Shown one piece after another: positions 19,244 to 30,060 of a stretch of 64,000 nucleotides of DNA. The DNA comes from Nocardia elegans NBRC 108235. Lineage in GTDB: Bacteria > Actinomycetota > Actinomycetes > Mycobacteriales > Mycobacteriaceae. Made by a program: the position numbers and the translations under genes. The stretch is taken from contig NZ_BDBF01000002.1 of assembly GCF_001612845.1 (NCBI RefSeq), positions 124,001-188,000 on the forward strand, given 5' to 3'. The notes beneath the pieces are model-generated. The model saw only the letters and a program-made list of their open reading frames with translations, was not told the DNA's origin and searched no databases. The first letter of the stretch is position 1. Every line of letters begins with the position of its first letter.

Positions 19244-21477
19244 GCGCGCCCACGACAGAGCGCTCCGTCGAGCTGGATATCGGTGGCATGACCTGCGCCT
19301 CCTGCGCCGCACGCATCGAGAAGAAACTGAACCGGATCGAGGGCGTCACCGCCACGGTCAACTACGCCACCGAGAAGGCGAAGGTCAGCTTCCCCGAAAC
19401 GGTGACGCCGGATCAACTCATCGAACGTGTCGTCGACACCGGCTACACCGCCACCGTCCACGACACGCGTCCCGCGCAAACCGCTGCGGCCGAAGAGGTT
19501 TCCACCGATTCGCCGCTACGGCAACTGCGGAATCGGCTGCTGGTGAGCCTCGCGCTGGCGCTTCCGGTCATCGCTCTGGCGATGATTCCGGCGCTGCAAT
19601 TCCGGAACTGGCAATGGCTTTCGCTGACGCTGGCCACGCCCGTCGTGTTCTGGGGCGGCGCCGCCTTCCATCGCGCCGCGTGGATCAACGCCCGGCACGC
19701 CACCGCCACCATGGACACCCTGATCTCGCTGGGCACCCTGGCGGCCTACTCGTGGTCGGTGTACGCGCTGTTCTTCGGCGATGCCGGGATGCCGGGTATG
19801 AAGCACGGCTTCAGCTTCGCGGTCGAGCGCTCCGCGTCGGCGTCGAACATCTACTTCGAGGTCGCGGCCGGTGTGATCGTCTTCATCCTGGCCGGGCGGT
19901 ATTTCGAGACCCGTGCCAAGGAGCGGGCCGGTTCGGCACTGCGGGCGCTGCTGGAACTCGGCGCCAAGGATGTGGCGGTACTGCGCGACGGCGTCGAACA
20001 CCGAATTCCGGTGTCGGAGTTGCGCGTCGACGATCTGTTCCTGGTGCGTCCGGGTGAGAAGGTCGCCACCGACGGTGTGGTCACCGACGGCAATTCGGCT
20101 ATCGACATGAGCATGCTGACCGGTGAATCGGTGCCGGTCGAGGCGGGCCCGGGCGATCCGGTGATCGGCGCGACCGTCAACGCCGGCGGGGTGCTGACCG
20201 TGCGGGCCACCCGCGTCGGCGCCGACACCCAGCTGGCGCAGATGGCCGCACTGGTGGAGGAGGCGCAGAACGGCAAGGCGCCCGTGCAGCGGCTGGCCGA
20301 CCGTGTCGCCGGCGTGTTCGTCCCGATCGTGATCGCGATTTCGGTTGCCACACTGGGCTTCTGGCTCGGCAGCGGCGCCGCGGTGGCGGTGGCCTTCGGT
20401 GCGGCGGTCGCGGTGCTGATCATCGCCTGCCCGTGCGCGCTCGGCCTGGCCACACCCACCGCACTGCTGGTCGGCACCGGCCGGGGCGCCCAGCTCGGCG
20501 TCCTGATCAAGGGGCCACAGGTGCTGGAATCGACCCGGCGCATCGACACCGTCGTGCTGGACAAGACCGGAACGGTTACGACCGGCACCATGTCGCTGGC
20601 CGAGGTCATCCCCGCCGAGGGCCAGGATCGCGACGAGCTGCTGGCCGTCGCCGCGGCGGTGGAACACGGATCCGAACACCCGGTGGCCCGGGCGGTGGTG
20701 CGTGGCGCCGCCGAACAGGGTCTGGCCGAGGAGCCGGTGCAGCAGTTCGTGAGCCACGGCGGTAAGGGCGTGCAGGGTCTGGTCGGTGAGCGCGCGGTCG
20801 TGATCGGCCGCACCGAACTGCTCGCGGATTGGTCGATCCCGCTGCCGGAGTCGTTGGCGCAGGCCAAGTCCGAAGCCGAGACCGCCGGGCGCACCGTGAT
20901 CGTGGTGGCCTGGGACGGGCAGGCGCGCGGTGTGCTGGTCATCGCCGATGCGATCAAGGCCTCGAGCGCCGAGGCCATCGCGGACATGCGGTCGCTGGGA
21001 CTGACGCCGGTGCTGTTGACCGGTGACAATGCCGCGACCGCGCGCACGGTCGCCGATCAGGTCGGCATCGACGAGGTGATCGCCGAGGTGCTGCCCGCCG
21101 ACAAACTCGACGTGGTGAAGCGCCTGCAGGATCAGGGCAAGGTCGTCGCGATGGTCGGCGACGGCGTCAACGACGCGGCCGCCCTCGCCCAGGCCGACCT
21201 GGGCCTGGCGATGGGCACCGGCACCGACGTGGCGATCGAGGCCGGCGACATCACGCTCGTCCGCGGCGATCTGCGGACGGTCGGCACGGCCATCCGGCTC
21301 TCCCGGGCCACCTCGCGCACCATCAAGGGCAACCTGTTCTGGGCGTTCGGTTACAACGTGGCGGCGATTCCGCTGGCGGCGGCCGGACTGCTCAACCCGA
21401 TGCTCGCGGGTGCGGCCATGGCCCTGTCGAGTGTGTTCGTGGTGAGCAACAGCCTGCGCCTGCGGCGCTTCCACTGA
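19240..21477 (+). CDS. copA: Copper-translocating P1B-type ATPase
   Basis: A 745-residue Cu(I) exporter. Residues 8-75 form an N-terminal HMA domain with [16 protein letters not shown]; membrane helices start near residue 95. The actuator has [10 protein letters not shown], the sixth-helix metal site is C397-P-C399 in [12 protein letters not shown], the phosphorylated Asp is D441 in DKTGTVTTG, and the hinge is [25 protein letters not shown] marks the nucleotide-binding His. This motif set defines the Cu(I) subclass. The ATG overlaps the stop of the preceding gene (ATGA). A 38-base palindrome follows as terminator. Confidence 0.96.
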   Translation: MSAPTTERSVELDIGGMTCASCAARIEKKLNRIEGVTATVNYATEKAKVSFPETVTPDQLIERVVDTGYTATVHDTRPAQTAAAEEVSTDSPLRQLRNRLLVSLALALPVIALAMIPALQFRNWQWLSLTLATPVVFWGGAAFHRAAWINARHATATMDTLISLGTLAAYSWSVYALFFGDAGMPGMKHGFSFAVERSASASNIYFEVAAGVIVFILAGRYFETRAKERAGSALRALLELGAKDVAVLRDGVEHRIPVSELRVDDLFLVRPGEKVATDGVVTDGNSAIDMSMLTGESVPVEAGPGDPVIGATVNAGGVLTVRATRVGADTQLAQMAALVEEAQNGKAPVQRLADRVAGVFVPIVIAISVATLGFWLGSGAAVAVAFGAAVAVLIIACPCALGLATPTALLVGTGRGAQLGVLIKGPQVLESTRRIDTVVLDKTGTVTTGTMSLAEVIPAEGQDRDELLAVAAAVEHGSEHPVARAVVRGAAEQGLAEEPVQQFVSHGGKGVQGLVGERAVVIGRTELLADWSIPLPESLAQAKSEAETAGRTVIVVAWDGQARGVLVIADAIKASSAEAIADMRSLGLTPVLLTGDNAATARTVADQVGIDEVIAEVLPADKLDVVKRLQDQGKVVAMVGDGVNDAAALAQADLGLAMGTGTDVAIEAGDITLVRGDLRTVGTAIRLSRATSRTIKGNLFWAFGYNVAAIPLAAAGLLNPMLAGAAMALSSVFVVSNSLRLRRFH

Positions 21478-21484
21478 ACGAATC

Positions 21485-21522
21485 CGCCGAATGTCCCGTC
21501 CGATCGGACGGGACATTCGGCG
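21485..21522 (+). terminator. Perfect 38-base palindrome after copA
   Basis: Arms of 17 bases (starting CGCCGAATGTCCCG) flank a self-complementary GATC centre, eight bases after the copA stop. There is no T tract, common for actinobacterial terminators. The small membrane gene at 21628 follows. Confidence 0.7.
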
Positions 21523-21627
21523 TTCCCGCCCCGGTCCGCCATACTTTCCGTCCGAAGAGAAGAATGCGCTGTCGCGTCGGCCTGTTTCCCAGCGACCGGC
21601 CGCGCACGAGGACAAGGCAGGGACCAC

Positions 21628-22035
21628 ATGAGCATCCTGTTCGGGATCGGTTTGGTGATCTGGTTCGTCAGCATCGCCGCGATGTTTCTCGCACGCGCCC
21701 TCGACGACCACAGACAGCAGGTCTTCCGGGCGAGCCTGGCACTGTGTGCGGTGGGATCGATACTCCTCGCCATCGGCACGCCCTTCGTCAGCGGCAATTC
21801 GATGAATAAGAACATCCTGGTCAGCGGCGGATTCACCGTGATGGCGTCCCTCTGCGCCTACTCGGTCCTGATCACCCGCCACCGCCCCGCCACTCCTCCG
21901 ATACCGCTGCCGATCCCGTTCACCCCGCCGAGCGACAACCCCGCCGCCACCGCCGCGCCGGCACCCCCGTCACAAGACTTGCCGACCCGCACACCGACCG
22001 CGGACTCTCGCCCACACGATCCGAGCCGCATGTGA
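21628..22035 (+). CDS. Small membrane protein with Pro-rich tail
   Basis: A 135-residue protein with three membrane helices: residues 1-22 (MSILFGIGLVIWFVSIAAMF), about 35-52 (ASLALCAVGSILLAIGTPF) and about 64-82. The last 50 residues are Pro/Ala/Thr-rich and probably exposed. GGCAGGGA precedes the ATG. No family is recognised. It lies after the copper operon terminator and so is probably transcribed separately. Confidence 0.6.
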   Translation: MSILFGIGLVIWFVSIAAMFLARALDDHRQQVFRASLALCAVGSILLAIGTPFVSGNSMNKNILVSGGFTVMASLCAYSVLITRHRPATPPIPLPIPFTPPSDNPAATAAPAPPSQDLPTRTPTADSRPHDPSRM

Positions 22036-22066
22036 CCACCACACCTTTGCCCGGGTCCGCTGCCTG

Positions 22067-22097
22067 ACCTTGACGTTAACCGCGGTTCAGGTTTTAG
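22067..22097 (+). promoter_or_regulatory. MerR-type promoter-like element upstream of the VOC gene
   Basis: TTGACG at 22070-22075 and TTTTAG at 22092-22097 flank AACCGCGGTT, a perfect ten-base palindrome, and ACCTTGA / TTCAGGT form imperfect outer arms. MerR-family activators bind palindromes between the -35 and -10 boxes. The match is partial and the spacing of 16 bases is shorter than the usual 19, so this is only suggestive. Confidence 0.3.
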
Positions 22098-22134
22098 CGT
22101 CGGAGGCGACCGTATCCCACCGAAGGGCGCCGCG

Positions 22135-22836
22135 ATGAAGATCCTCGAAGTCGAGCTCACCACAACACATTTCGCCGCCACGGCGGAGTTCTATCGCGAC
22201 GTGCTCGAGCTTCCGGTCATCGCGCAGCCTGATGGTGTTGTCGTCGAGATCGGCTCCAGCAGATTGAGGGTGACCGCGGGCGCTGTCTTCGACGGCGTGC
22301 ACCATCTCGCGTTCGGCATCTCGCCACACGACTTCGACCTCGCCCGTCGTTGGTTGCGGCAGCGGACCGAATTGCTCACGGTCGGCGGTTCCGACATCAT
22401 CGACGGCCCGGAAGGATGGGATTCTCGATCGCTGTATTTCCGGGGGCCGGACGGAATTCTGCTGGAACTGATTGCGCGCAAGGCCGATCGAGCGGCACCG
22501 GGCAGCCCGGACCAAACCCCGCACCTGTTGTCGATCAGCGAGGTCGGCATCGGCGTGCCCGACGTCCACCAGGCCGTACGCCACCTCGCCGAGGCCTTCG
22601 AACTCCCACCCTTCCCGCCACAACTATCCGAATTCGCCCCGATCGGCAGCCACGACGGGCTGCTCATCCTGGCCCGTTCCGGCCGAATCTGGTTCCCCAC
22701 AGAGGAAGACGTCCCCGCCACCGGACCGGTATCGGTCCGCATCGAATCCGCCGGCCACAGCGAAAAGATCGCTCTGACCGACGAAGCCGTCGTCCAGTGC
22801 GCTCAGACACACCCTGAATTCAATACGTACGGATAG
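22135..22836 (+). CDS. VOC superfamily (glyoxalase/dioxygenase-like) protein
   Basis: A 233-residue two-module vicinal-oxygen-chelate protein. Module 1 starts MKILEVELTTTHFAATAEFYRDVLEL and ends SRSLYFRGPDGILLELIAR, with the His and Glu ligands of the family; module 2 starts LLSISEVGIGVPDVHQAVRHL. The family covers glyoxalase I, ring-cleaving dioxygenases and fosfomycin- or bleomycin-resistance proteins, and the substrate cannot be read from sequence. Its 3' end overlaps the convergent gene at 22803 by 34 bases. Confidence 0.85.
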   Translation: MKILEVELTTTHFAATAEFYRDVLELPVIAQPDGVVVEIGSSRLRVTAGAVFDGVHHLAFGISPHDFDLARRWLRQRTELLTVGGSDIIDGPEGWDSRSLYFRGPDGILLELIARKADRAAPGSPDQTPHLLSISEVGIGVPDVHQAVRHLAEAFELPPFPPQLSEFAPIGSHDGLLILARSGRIWFPTEEDVPATGPVSVRIESAGHSEKIALTDEAVVQCAQTHPEFNTYG

Positions 22837-23147
22837 ACCTTGCCGTCGAATCCGTGCACGTACAACACCCACGGTTCGGAATCACAATGCCGCGATGATT
22901 CCTCGATCCGGAACGGAAGCGGCCACCGGCGCCCGCTGTCGTGCGGTTTTCCGTACCTGTTCCGCAGTTTGTCGAGCTCGGCGCTGTCGGCCGGCGCGGC
23001 AACGCGACCGTAGTCGGTGCCGTCGATACGAGGCGGAGGCGTGAACATCCATGTCCACGCCTCGTACCGGACCGTGGAGTAATAGAAGTCCACCGCACCG
23101 AGGACGACGACGGCCACGCAGACAGCAAACACCAATTTCCGACGCAT
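22803..23147 (-). CDS. Small membrane-anchored protein, candidate immunity protein
   Basis: A 114-residue protein: a basic start and one membrane helix (residues 4-23, LVFAVCVAVVVLGAVDFYY), then an extracytoplasmic domain with two cysteines (RHCDSEP and NSGCV at the end). No family recognised. It starts 12 bases after the amidase gene on the same strand, forming the third gene of that cassette. Position, size and one-helix topology are those of a periplasm-facing immunity protein for a cell-wall hydrolase; this is inference. Confidence 0.6.
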   Translation of the reverse strand: MRRKLVFAVCVAVVVLGAVDFYYSTVRYEAWTWMFTPPPRIDGTDYGRVAAPADSAELDKLRNRYGKPHDSGRRWPLPFRIEESSRHCDSEPWVLYVHGFDGKVYPYVLNSGCV

Positions 23148-23159
23148 ACCGATTCGCCT

Positions 23160-24326
23160 TCAGTCTCCGGGATAGTTGACTTTGATCATGTGATATTTGA
23201 CCGGGAACGACGTCCAATCGCCCTGCTGCAACGACCAGGCGACCTGCTTGTTCTCGTGCGAGTGGTAGTCGACGACATCGGCCATCACCGTTTGACCGTT
23301 GGGCAAAGTGACAGGCTTCTGTCCCACATATATGACGGTGTGGTTGATCTGTCCCGAGTGTTCGCCACTACTCAGCTCGTACTGGACGATGTCGCCCGGC
23401 TTCAAACCGGCATGACTGAGCGCCAGCGGGTCGGCCTGCGAGGTTGTCGAATCGATGGTGCCGGTCTGCACCTCCGTGCCACTGGGTGTGCCCGGTGCCG
23501 GATTGTTTCGCAGAAGATAGTCGTGGAGATTAGGGGCGCCGCTCCATGAATACGAATTGTCATCAGGCATATCGTCGTGGTGGTTGTAGTACCACCGGCC
23601 GGATTCGTCGTGGTGCATGTACGGCACCCCACCGTCGCCTTCGTCCTTGAACCCACCGGCACGCAAACACTGCGAAACGAAGTTCGTGCAGTCGGCGTCG
23701 CCGTGGTTGTCATACTCCGGATTACGTCCCAGCGCCCATTGATTCGCGTAGGCGACGGCTGCTGCCCGTTCCGGTGAGAGGCCTCCGCCCGCAATCGCTG
23801 CGTCCTGCGAATTGGCCAGAGGAACCATCTTGCGGATCTCGTCGATCGCGGCTTCGATCTTCGGCTTCCACTGCGCATCGGCATTCGCGATCGTGGTCGC
23901 GTATCCCACGAGAGTCCGGCTGATCTCGGCAGCGTCATCCTCGTCGGCCATATTGTGAACGGTCCACGCTGCGTCGTTTCCGATCACGACGGGCTCCACC
24001 TCGTACAGCCGCACCAACGACTTGATTTGTGCCACCGGGTATTCGATCGCTTGGTAGACCTTCTTGTACACGTCTTCCAGGTCGTAGTACGCGGTCGCCA
24101 CCGCACGCATTTCGCGCTGTTCGCGATCTGCCCGATCGTCGGCTGCGTTCTTGGCGTCACCCGACCAATGCAGATCATCGTGGATCGTGGTGTGGACGGT
24201 GTCCGATGCCGCCTTGATCGAATCAGCAATAGCGGCGGCGTTGGCGGCGACGGCCTGAAGGCCTTCGATATCCCAGGAGGTGACCTGATCCCGCGTGGGA
24301 AGCGTCGGCTCGCCAGGCTGGCTCAT
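23160..24326 (-). CDS. WXG-domain protein with C-terminal papain-like amidase (Amidase_6-type)
   Basis: A 388-residue protein. Residues 1-170 form a helical hairpin-like domain with a WSG at residues 54-56 (HWSGDAKNAADDRAD), matching type VII secretion WXG100 substrates. Residues about 190-388 match the Amidase_6 domain: DCTNFVSQCLRAGG places the catalytic Cys near 213, and GQINHTVIYVG supplies the His. Such domains cleave peptides or peptidoglycan. It overlaps the upstream WXG-like gene by four bases and is followed by a small membrane protein gene. Probably an exported cell-wall amidase or antibacterial effector. Confidence 0.78.
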   Translation of the reverse strand: MSQPGEPTLPTRDQVTSWDIEGLQAVAANAAAIADSIKAASDTVHTTIHDDLHWSGDAKNAADDRADREQREMRAVATAYYDLEDVYKKVYQAIEYPVAQIKSLVRLYEVEPVVIGNDAAWTVHNMADEDDAAEISRTLVGYATTIANADAQWKPKIEAAIDEIRKMVPLANSQDAAIAGGGLSPERAAAVAYANQWALGRNPEYDNHGDADCTNFVSQCLRAGGFKDEGDGGVPYMHHDESGRWYYNHHDDMPDDNSYSWSGAPNLHDYLLRNNPAPGTPSGTEVQTGTIDSTTSQADPLALSHAGLKPGDIVQYELSSGEHSGQINHTVIYVGQKPVTLPNGQTVMADVVDYHSHENKQVAWSLQQGDWTSFPVKYHMIKVNYPGD

Positions 24327-24643
24327 CGCTGGGCTCCAGCGTGTGGATCTCCGGAATTGAGATCGCCGAGTTGGCTCAGACGCGCAGCGATATCGGTGTC
24401 CGTATCACTGTATTCGGTTGCCGAAATGCTCAGTACCAGAGAAATTTCCCGCATCCGAGCTTGGAGGACAGCCTTCGCCTGCCGGCTGGCATTGTCTGCC
24501 GAGTCGAGCAAAGACGCAGCGGTGAGGCCTGTGAGGTGAGCGGCCGCTGCGTTGCCGCCCAAACGACACCAGTTGTCGACGTCGTCAGCGACCTTGTTGA
24601 TCTTACCTGCGGCTTGACGCAGGCTTTCCGGGTCGACATCCAT
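24323..24643 (-). CDS. WXG100/EspC-like type VII secretion substrate
   Basis: A 106-residue helical protein starting MDVDPESLRQAAGKINKVAD, the pattern of ESX/EspC-type proteins. Helix 2 is followed by Y78-S-D-T-D82, which fits the YxxxD/E export signal. The stop overlaps the start of the amidase gene (ATGA), so the two are translated together and probably form the secreted heterodimer. No ESX core gene (EccC, EccD, MycP) is in the window, so an ESX machine elsewhere must be used. Confidence 0.72.
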   Translation of the reverse strand: MDVDPESLRQAAGKINKVADDVDNWCRLGGNAAAAHLTGLTAASLLDSADNASRQAKAVLQARMREISLVLSISATEYSDTDTDIAARLSQLGDLNSGDPHAGAQR

Positions 24644-24742
24644 GACCCGCCCCCTTCGTGAGTATCGAACCGGCTGAATCTAGCACCGCCGAAGGGTGGC
24701 GGCCCCGTGCGCTAGACGCCCTCGCAGTCCGCTGCGAGCTGA

Positions 24743-25633
24743 TCACCCCTGCTCGGCGAGGCGCACGAAGGCTGCCGTGTCGAGGGTTTCCCCCCGCGCG
24801 GTAGGCGCGATTCCCGCCGCGACCAATCGCCGCTCCGCCTCGGCGGGTGATCCCGCCCACCCTGCCAGGGCGGCGCGTAATGTCTTGCGGCGCTGGGCGA
24901 AAGCGGCATCGACCACGGCGAACACGCGCTCGCGGTGGGCGGTGTCGAGCGACCACGGTGGGTCGGTGTAGCGCTCGATGCGGACCAGTCCCGACTCCAC
25001 CTGCGGAACCGGCCAGAACACCTGGCGGCCGACGGCTCCCGCGCGGCGGACGGCGCCGAAGAACCCGGCCTTCACGCTCGGGACGCCGTAGATGCGGGAG
25101 CCGGGTTCGGCGGAGAGCCGGTCGGCCACCTCGGCCTGCACCATCACCAAAGCCGTTCGGATACTGGGCAATTCGGCGAGCAGATGCAGGAGCACGGGTA
25201 CCGCTACGTTGTAGGGCAGGTTCGCGACCAGCGCCGTCGGCTCACCGGGGATATCGGTGGCCGATACGCGCAGCGCATCGCCGGGCACCACGGTCAGCCG
25301 GTCGGCGAGTCCGGCGGCGCGATCGGATACGGTTTCCGGAAGATGCTGTGCGAGAACCGGATCCAGTTCCACCGCGACGACCCGGTCCACGACGTCGAGC
25401 AGTGCCAGCGTCAGCGAGCCCAGCCCGGGGCCGACCTCGAGTACCACGTCGTCGCGTCCGACGCCGGCCGTGGCGACGATCCGCCGCACGGTGTTGGCGT
25501 CGTGCACGAAGTTCTGTCCGAGCTGTTTGGTCGGGCGCACGCCGAACCGTTCCGCCAGCACCCGCACTTCGGCGGGGCCGAGCAGTTCGGCCAGGCCACG
25601 GGCTTCGCTCACAGGTTCGGACACGCCCGACAA
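24743..25633 (-). CDS. ksgA: 16S rRNA A1518/A1519 dimethyltransferase
   Basis: A 296-residue rRNA adenine N6-dimethyltransferase. [11 protein letters not shown] and [18 protein letters not shown] form the SAM site, and [19 protein letters not shown] contains the catalytic NLPY motif. The C-terminal domain has the usual [12 protein letters not shown] motif. It is separated from ispE by the copper and type VII cassettes and followed by an inserted lipase/SDR pair before rpfB, whereas in mycobacteria rpfB-ksgA-ispE are contiguous. Confidence 0.96.
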   Translation of the reverse strand: MSGVSEPVSEARGLAELLGPAEVRVLAERFGVRPTKQLGQNFVHDANTVRRIVATAGVGRDDVVLEVGPGLGSLTLALLDVVDRVVAVELDPVLAQHLPETVSDRAAGLADRLTVVPGDALRVSATDIPGEPTALVANLPYNVAVPVLLHLLAELPSIRTALVMVQAEVADRLSAEPGSRIYGVPSVKAGFFGAVRRAGAVGRQVFWPVPQVESGLVRIERYTDPPWSLDTAHRERVFAVVDAAFAQRRKTLRAALAGWAGSPAEAERRLVAAGIAPTARGETLDTAAFVRLAEQG

Positions 25634-25646
25634 GGTATCAGTGCGG

Positions 25647-26837
25647 CTAGGGCCGGTACGGCGTGGACTGCACCCGCGCGACGAACGCGTCGATCGCCGC
25701 CCACATCTGCGGATTCAGGTCGCAGTGCTGCCCGGTGCCGACCACCGATTGCGCGTCCACGCCGTTCGCGGCCAACTGGGCGGCCAGCGCGGCGTGCAGC
25801 GGCGAGGGCACGGTGCGGTCGGTGGCGTTGAGCAGCAACAGGATCGGAGCGTCGTAGCCGTTCGTGGGCACGGCCAGATAGTCGGTGAGCGCGGCAGTGA
25901 ACCGCGGGTCGCCCAGCGGCCGCGACAGCAGATCGCCCAGCGATGCGCCGTTGACCTGCGCGATCATCCCGTCCAGGCACAGGGTGCCGATGCTGTCGAG
26001 CAGTTGGCGCCCACGCGGGCTCAGATAGCTGTCGACGTCGATATCGGGCCTGGTTTCCCGCATTCCGACGAGCACTCCCGCGATGAAGGCGGTGCTGCCG
26101 TCGCCGATCTCCGGAATATTCGGCACCCACGGCCCGGCGATGGGCAGAACGTGCTCCAGATCCGATTCGGGGTCGACCGCGATGGTCCCGCGGAAGTCCA
26201 GGTCGGGCGCATAGCTCTGCTGGAGATGACCCGTACCCAGCGCGGCCTGACCGCCCTGCGACGCACCGACGGCGATCCAGGTGCGCGACAGCTGCGGATA
26301 GGTCGCACGCGCTGCCCGCAGCAGGTCGATGGTCGCGGTCGCCTCGGACTGCCGTTCCAGATACGGATGTGGACCGGTGTCGAACGCGCCCAGCCCGAGA
26401 TAGTCCGGCGCGACCACCGCGAATCCCTTGGACTGGAAGTACTGCAGGATGCGGTCTTCCTTGGCCCGGCCGGACGGGTAGGGCGCGGTACCCGGATTCG
26501 AGATGCCGCTGCATCCCATGCCGAGCCCGCTCGTGCCGTGGTCGTAGGCCACCACCGGCCAGCCACCCGCGGGCGGTTCGCCCGGCGGAAGGAACACCGC
26601 ACCGCTGGCGGGGACGGGCTCACCGCGCGAGGTCGTCGTCCGATAGTCGAGTAGCGCCGCCCCGGTCATACCGTGCCAGCCGTCCGGCTGCGCGGTGACC
26701 GACATCGTCGTTCCGGCCGGCTCGGCGATGGCGTCCGGCACCGCGACGGCCGAGCCGGCCGCCAACGCGGTGAACAGGGCCGCGGCCACGAGCGGCCGCC
26801 GCATCCGAGCCGAACATTTCGACAACCGCATGGACAC
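25647..26837 (-). CDS. Secreted lipase, LIP-family alpha/beta hydrolase
   Basis: A 396-residue hydrolase. A signal peptide ends near [11 protein letters not shown] (about residue 38). The GVNG-like oxyanion segment is [13 protein letters not shown], then [13 protein letters not shown], and the nucleophile elbow is GASQGG in [16 protein letters not shown]; the last His is near [13 protein letters not shown]. These are features of PF03583, which includes Candida lipases and actinobacterial secreted lipases. It is divergent from the SDR gene, with the KstR-like palindrome between them. Confidence 0.85.
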   Translation of the reverse strand: MSMRLSKCSARMRRPLVAAALFTALAAGSAVAVPDAIAEPAGTTMSVTAQPDGWHGMTGAALLDYRTTTSRGEPVPASGAVFLPPGEPPAGGWPVVAYDHGTSGLGMGCSGISNPGTAPYPSGRAKEDRILQYFQSKGFAVVAPDYLGLGAFDTGPHPYLERQSEATATIDLLRAARATYPQLSRTWIAVGASQGGQAALGTGHLQQSYAPDLDFRGTIAVDPESDLEHVLPIAGPWVPNIPEIGDGSTAFIAGVLVGMRETRPDIDVDSYLSPRGRQLLDSIGTLCLDGMIAQVNGASLGDLLSRPLGDPRFTAALTDYLAVPTNGYDAPILLLLNATDRTVPSPLHAALAAQLAANGVDAQSVVGTGQHCDLNPQMWAAIDAFVARVQSTPYRP

Positions 26838-26930
26838 CTCACATCATCTGGGATCTGCTGATTTTACGGTGCACACACCGCACGGTCCGGAAATCCCCAG
26901 GCCGGGGCGTCGCGGAGCGTTGACGTCAAT

Positions 26931-26944
26931 TGATACACGTTCTA
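26931..26944. promoter_or_regulatory. KstR-like palindrome between lipase and SDR genes
   Basis: TGATACACGTTCTA differs by one base from the KstR pattern TNNAACNNGTTNNA, and the right half continues as CTAGT as in strong mycobacterial KstR sites. KstR represses cholesterol-catabolism genes. A site here could control both the lipase and the SDR. The kstR gene is not in the window. Confidence 0.4.
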
Positions 26945-27021
26945 GTTTCGGTGTACTCGCGGAACAGGCGGTGGCACATCAGGTCTCACCGCACCCGAAG
27001 CAGCAGGAGAGGACGGCCGCA

Positions 27022-27786
27022 ATGATGCGCAGGCACGAGGGACGACGGGTGGTGGTGACCGGGGCGGGCTCGGGCATCGGGCGGGGCATCGTGGTGCGCA
27101 TGCTCGCCGAGGGAGCGCATGTGGTGGGCGCCGACATTTCCGAGCCCGGACTGAAGGAGACCGTGGCGGAGGTGGGCGCGGATCGCGAGCGGCTCCATAC
27201 GGTCACCGTCGACGTGGCCGACCCGGAATCGGTGCGCCCGGCCGTCGCCGCGGCCGTCGACCATCTCGGCGGATTGGACGTGCTGGTCAACGCGGCCGGG
27301 ATCATGCGTACCGCGCATACCCACGAGATGGCGTTCGACAGCTGGAATCAGGTGATCGGCATCAACCTCACCGGCACCTTCCTGATGATGCAGGCGGCCA
27401 TCCCGACGCTGCTGCAGTCCGAACATCCGGTGATCGTGAACTTCTCCTCCACCGCGGCACTCGGCGCGAATCCGTATATGGCCGCCTACGCCGCCTCCAA
27501 GGGCGGGGTGAACGCGATGACCCATGCGGTCGCGCTGGAGTACTCACAGAAGGGCCTGCGCGCGGTGAACATCGTCCCGGGCGGAATCACCAGCGGAATC
27601 ACCAACAATCTGCAAACCCCCGAAGACGCCGACTGGAACCTCTTCTCCCGCCTGACCGGCTGGCTCAACGGCGGCGCCCTGGGCGAACCCGCCGACGTCG
27701 CCGGCGTGGTCGCCATGGTCGCCTCCGAGGACGGCCGCTACATCACCGGCTCGGAGATCCGCGTCGACGGCGGCGCCCTGATGTGA
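27022..27786 (+). CDS. Short-chain dehydrogenase/reductase
   Basis: A 254-residue classical SDR. VVVTGAGSGIGRGIVVRML is the cofactor loop, LVNAAGIM follows, the catalytic Ser is in VIVNFSSTAALG and the YxxxK is YAASKGG. The C-terminal VRVDGGALM-like end (SEIRVDGGALM) is typical of oxidoreductases acting on acyl or sterol ketones. The frame is open upstream to 26695, but the ATG pair at 27022 follows GGAGAGG and gives the normal length. Its stop abuts the rpfB stop with no gap. A KstR-like site upstream hints at steroid metabolism. Confidence 0.88.
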   Translation: MMRRHEGRRVVVTGAGSGIGRGIVVRMLAEGAHVVGADISEPGLKETVAEVGADRERLHTVTVDVADPESVRPAVAAAVDHLGGLDVLVNAAGIMRTAHTHEMAFDSWNQVIGINLTGTFLMMQAAIPTLLQSEHPVIVNFSSTAALGANPYMAAYAASKGGVNAMTHAVALEYSQKGLRAVNIVPGGITSGITNNLQTPEDADWNLFSRLTGWLNGGALGEPADVAGVVAMVASEDGRYITGSEIRVDGGALM

Positions 27787-28953
<1,167 letters not shown>

Positions 28954-29110
28954 TCAGTCCCTGGCAACTACATGCCGTGGAACAGGGGATTTCCACATCA
29001 CGATTCGATATCGACGATCCGGAAATATCACGACCGCGCAATCGTAAGTGAACTGGAGCACACCTCGCATTCCGGTCGCGAGTTATGTGACGCACCGCAC
29101 GCGTGCGGCC

Positions 29111-29947
29111 TCAGCCCCGCGGCAGCCGGTAGACCCGCTCGGCATTGGCGGTCGTGATCTCGGCCAGTACAGCCGGATCCTGTTCGCGCAGTTCGGCCAG
29201 GGCGCGCACGGTGTAAGGCAGGCAGTACGGCTCGTTCGGCGCGCCCCGGAACGGGTGCGGCGTCAGGAACGGCGCATCGGTCTCCACCAGGATCTGCTCG
29301 TCCGGCACCAGCTTCGCGGCCTCGCGCAATTCGTGCGCGTTCCTGAAACTCACCGTCCCGGAGAAGCTGAGCAGATACCCCTCGGCCACACAAGCCAGCG
29401 CCATATTGGCGTCGGAAGAGAAGCAGTGGAAGATCACCGTGTCCGGCGCACCCTCGTCCAGCAGGACCGCCAGCACGTCGTGATCGGCCTCGCGGTTGTG
29501 GATCATCAACGGCTTCCCCAGCCGTTTCGCGAGGTCGATATGCCAGCGGAAGCCCTCCACCTGATCCTCGATATCGGCACAGCCGTCGAGTTTGCCGGGC
29601 CAGTAGTAGTCGAGCCCGGTCTCGCCGACGGCGACCACGCGGGGGTCGGCGGCCAGCTTCTCCAGTTCGGCGCGGGCGGCATCGTCCAGGGCGTTCGCCC
29701 GGGTCGGATGCAGTGCGACCGCGGCGTACACACGCGGATCCCAGTGCGCGGCGTCGACGGCGAAGCGGGCGGCATCCAGGTCGTCGGCGATGGTCACCAC
29801 CCGGCCGACACCGACCGCGGCTGCCCGATCCACCATGGCGGCAACCGATTCCGCGTCCTCGGCGCCGCAGGCATCGAGGTGAGTGTGCGCGTCGATCAAC
29901 GGCGACAGCGGTTCGGGCGGCTCGGGTGCGGGTCGTTTACCGGGCAT
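29111..29947 (-). CDS. tatD: TatD-family metal-dependent hydrolase
   Basis: A 278-residue TIM-barrel hydrolase with LIDAHTHLDACG as the first metal motif, ALHPTRA, AVGETGLDYYW with the bridging Glu, MIHNREADHDVL, FHCFSSD and ETDAPFLTPHPFRG. TatD proteins are metal-dependent nucleases with DNA-repair roles in some species. It is followed by rpfB on the same strand, as in M. tuberculosis (Rv1008-Rv1009), and is divergent from metG. Confidence 0.93.
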   Translation of the reverse strand: MPGKRPAPEPPEPLSPLIDAHTHLDACGAEDAESVAAMVDRAAAVGVGRVVTIADDLDAARFAVDAAHWDPRVYAAVALHPTRANALDDAARAELEKLAADPRVVAVGETGLDYYWPGKLDGCADIEDQVEGFRWHIDLAKRLGKPLMIHNREADHDVLAVLLDEGAPDTVIFHCFSSDANMALACVAEGYLLSFSGTVSFRNAHELREAAKLVPDEQILVETDAPFLTPHPFRGAPNEPYCLPYTVRALAELREQDPAVLAEITTANAERVYRLPRG

Positions 29948-30060
29948 CGGACCAGATTAGACACACCGCACCGACGGCAGGTGAACCCGGCGGGAGCGAG
30001 GAGTGGACGACGGGATATCGACGCGAGGGATTATCGGCGGCGGATTAGAGTGGACACACC

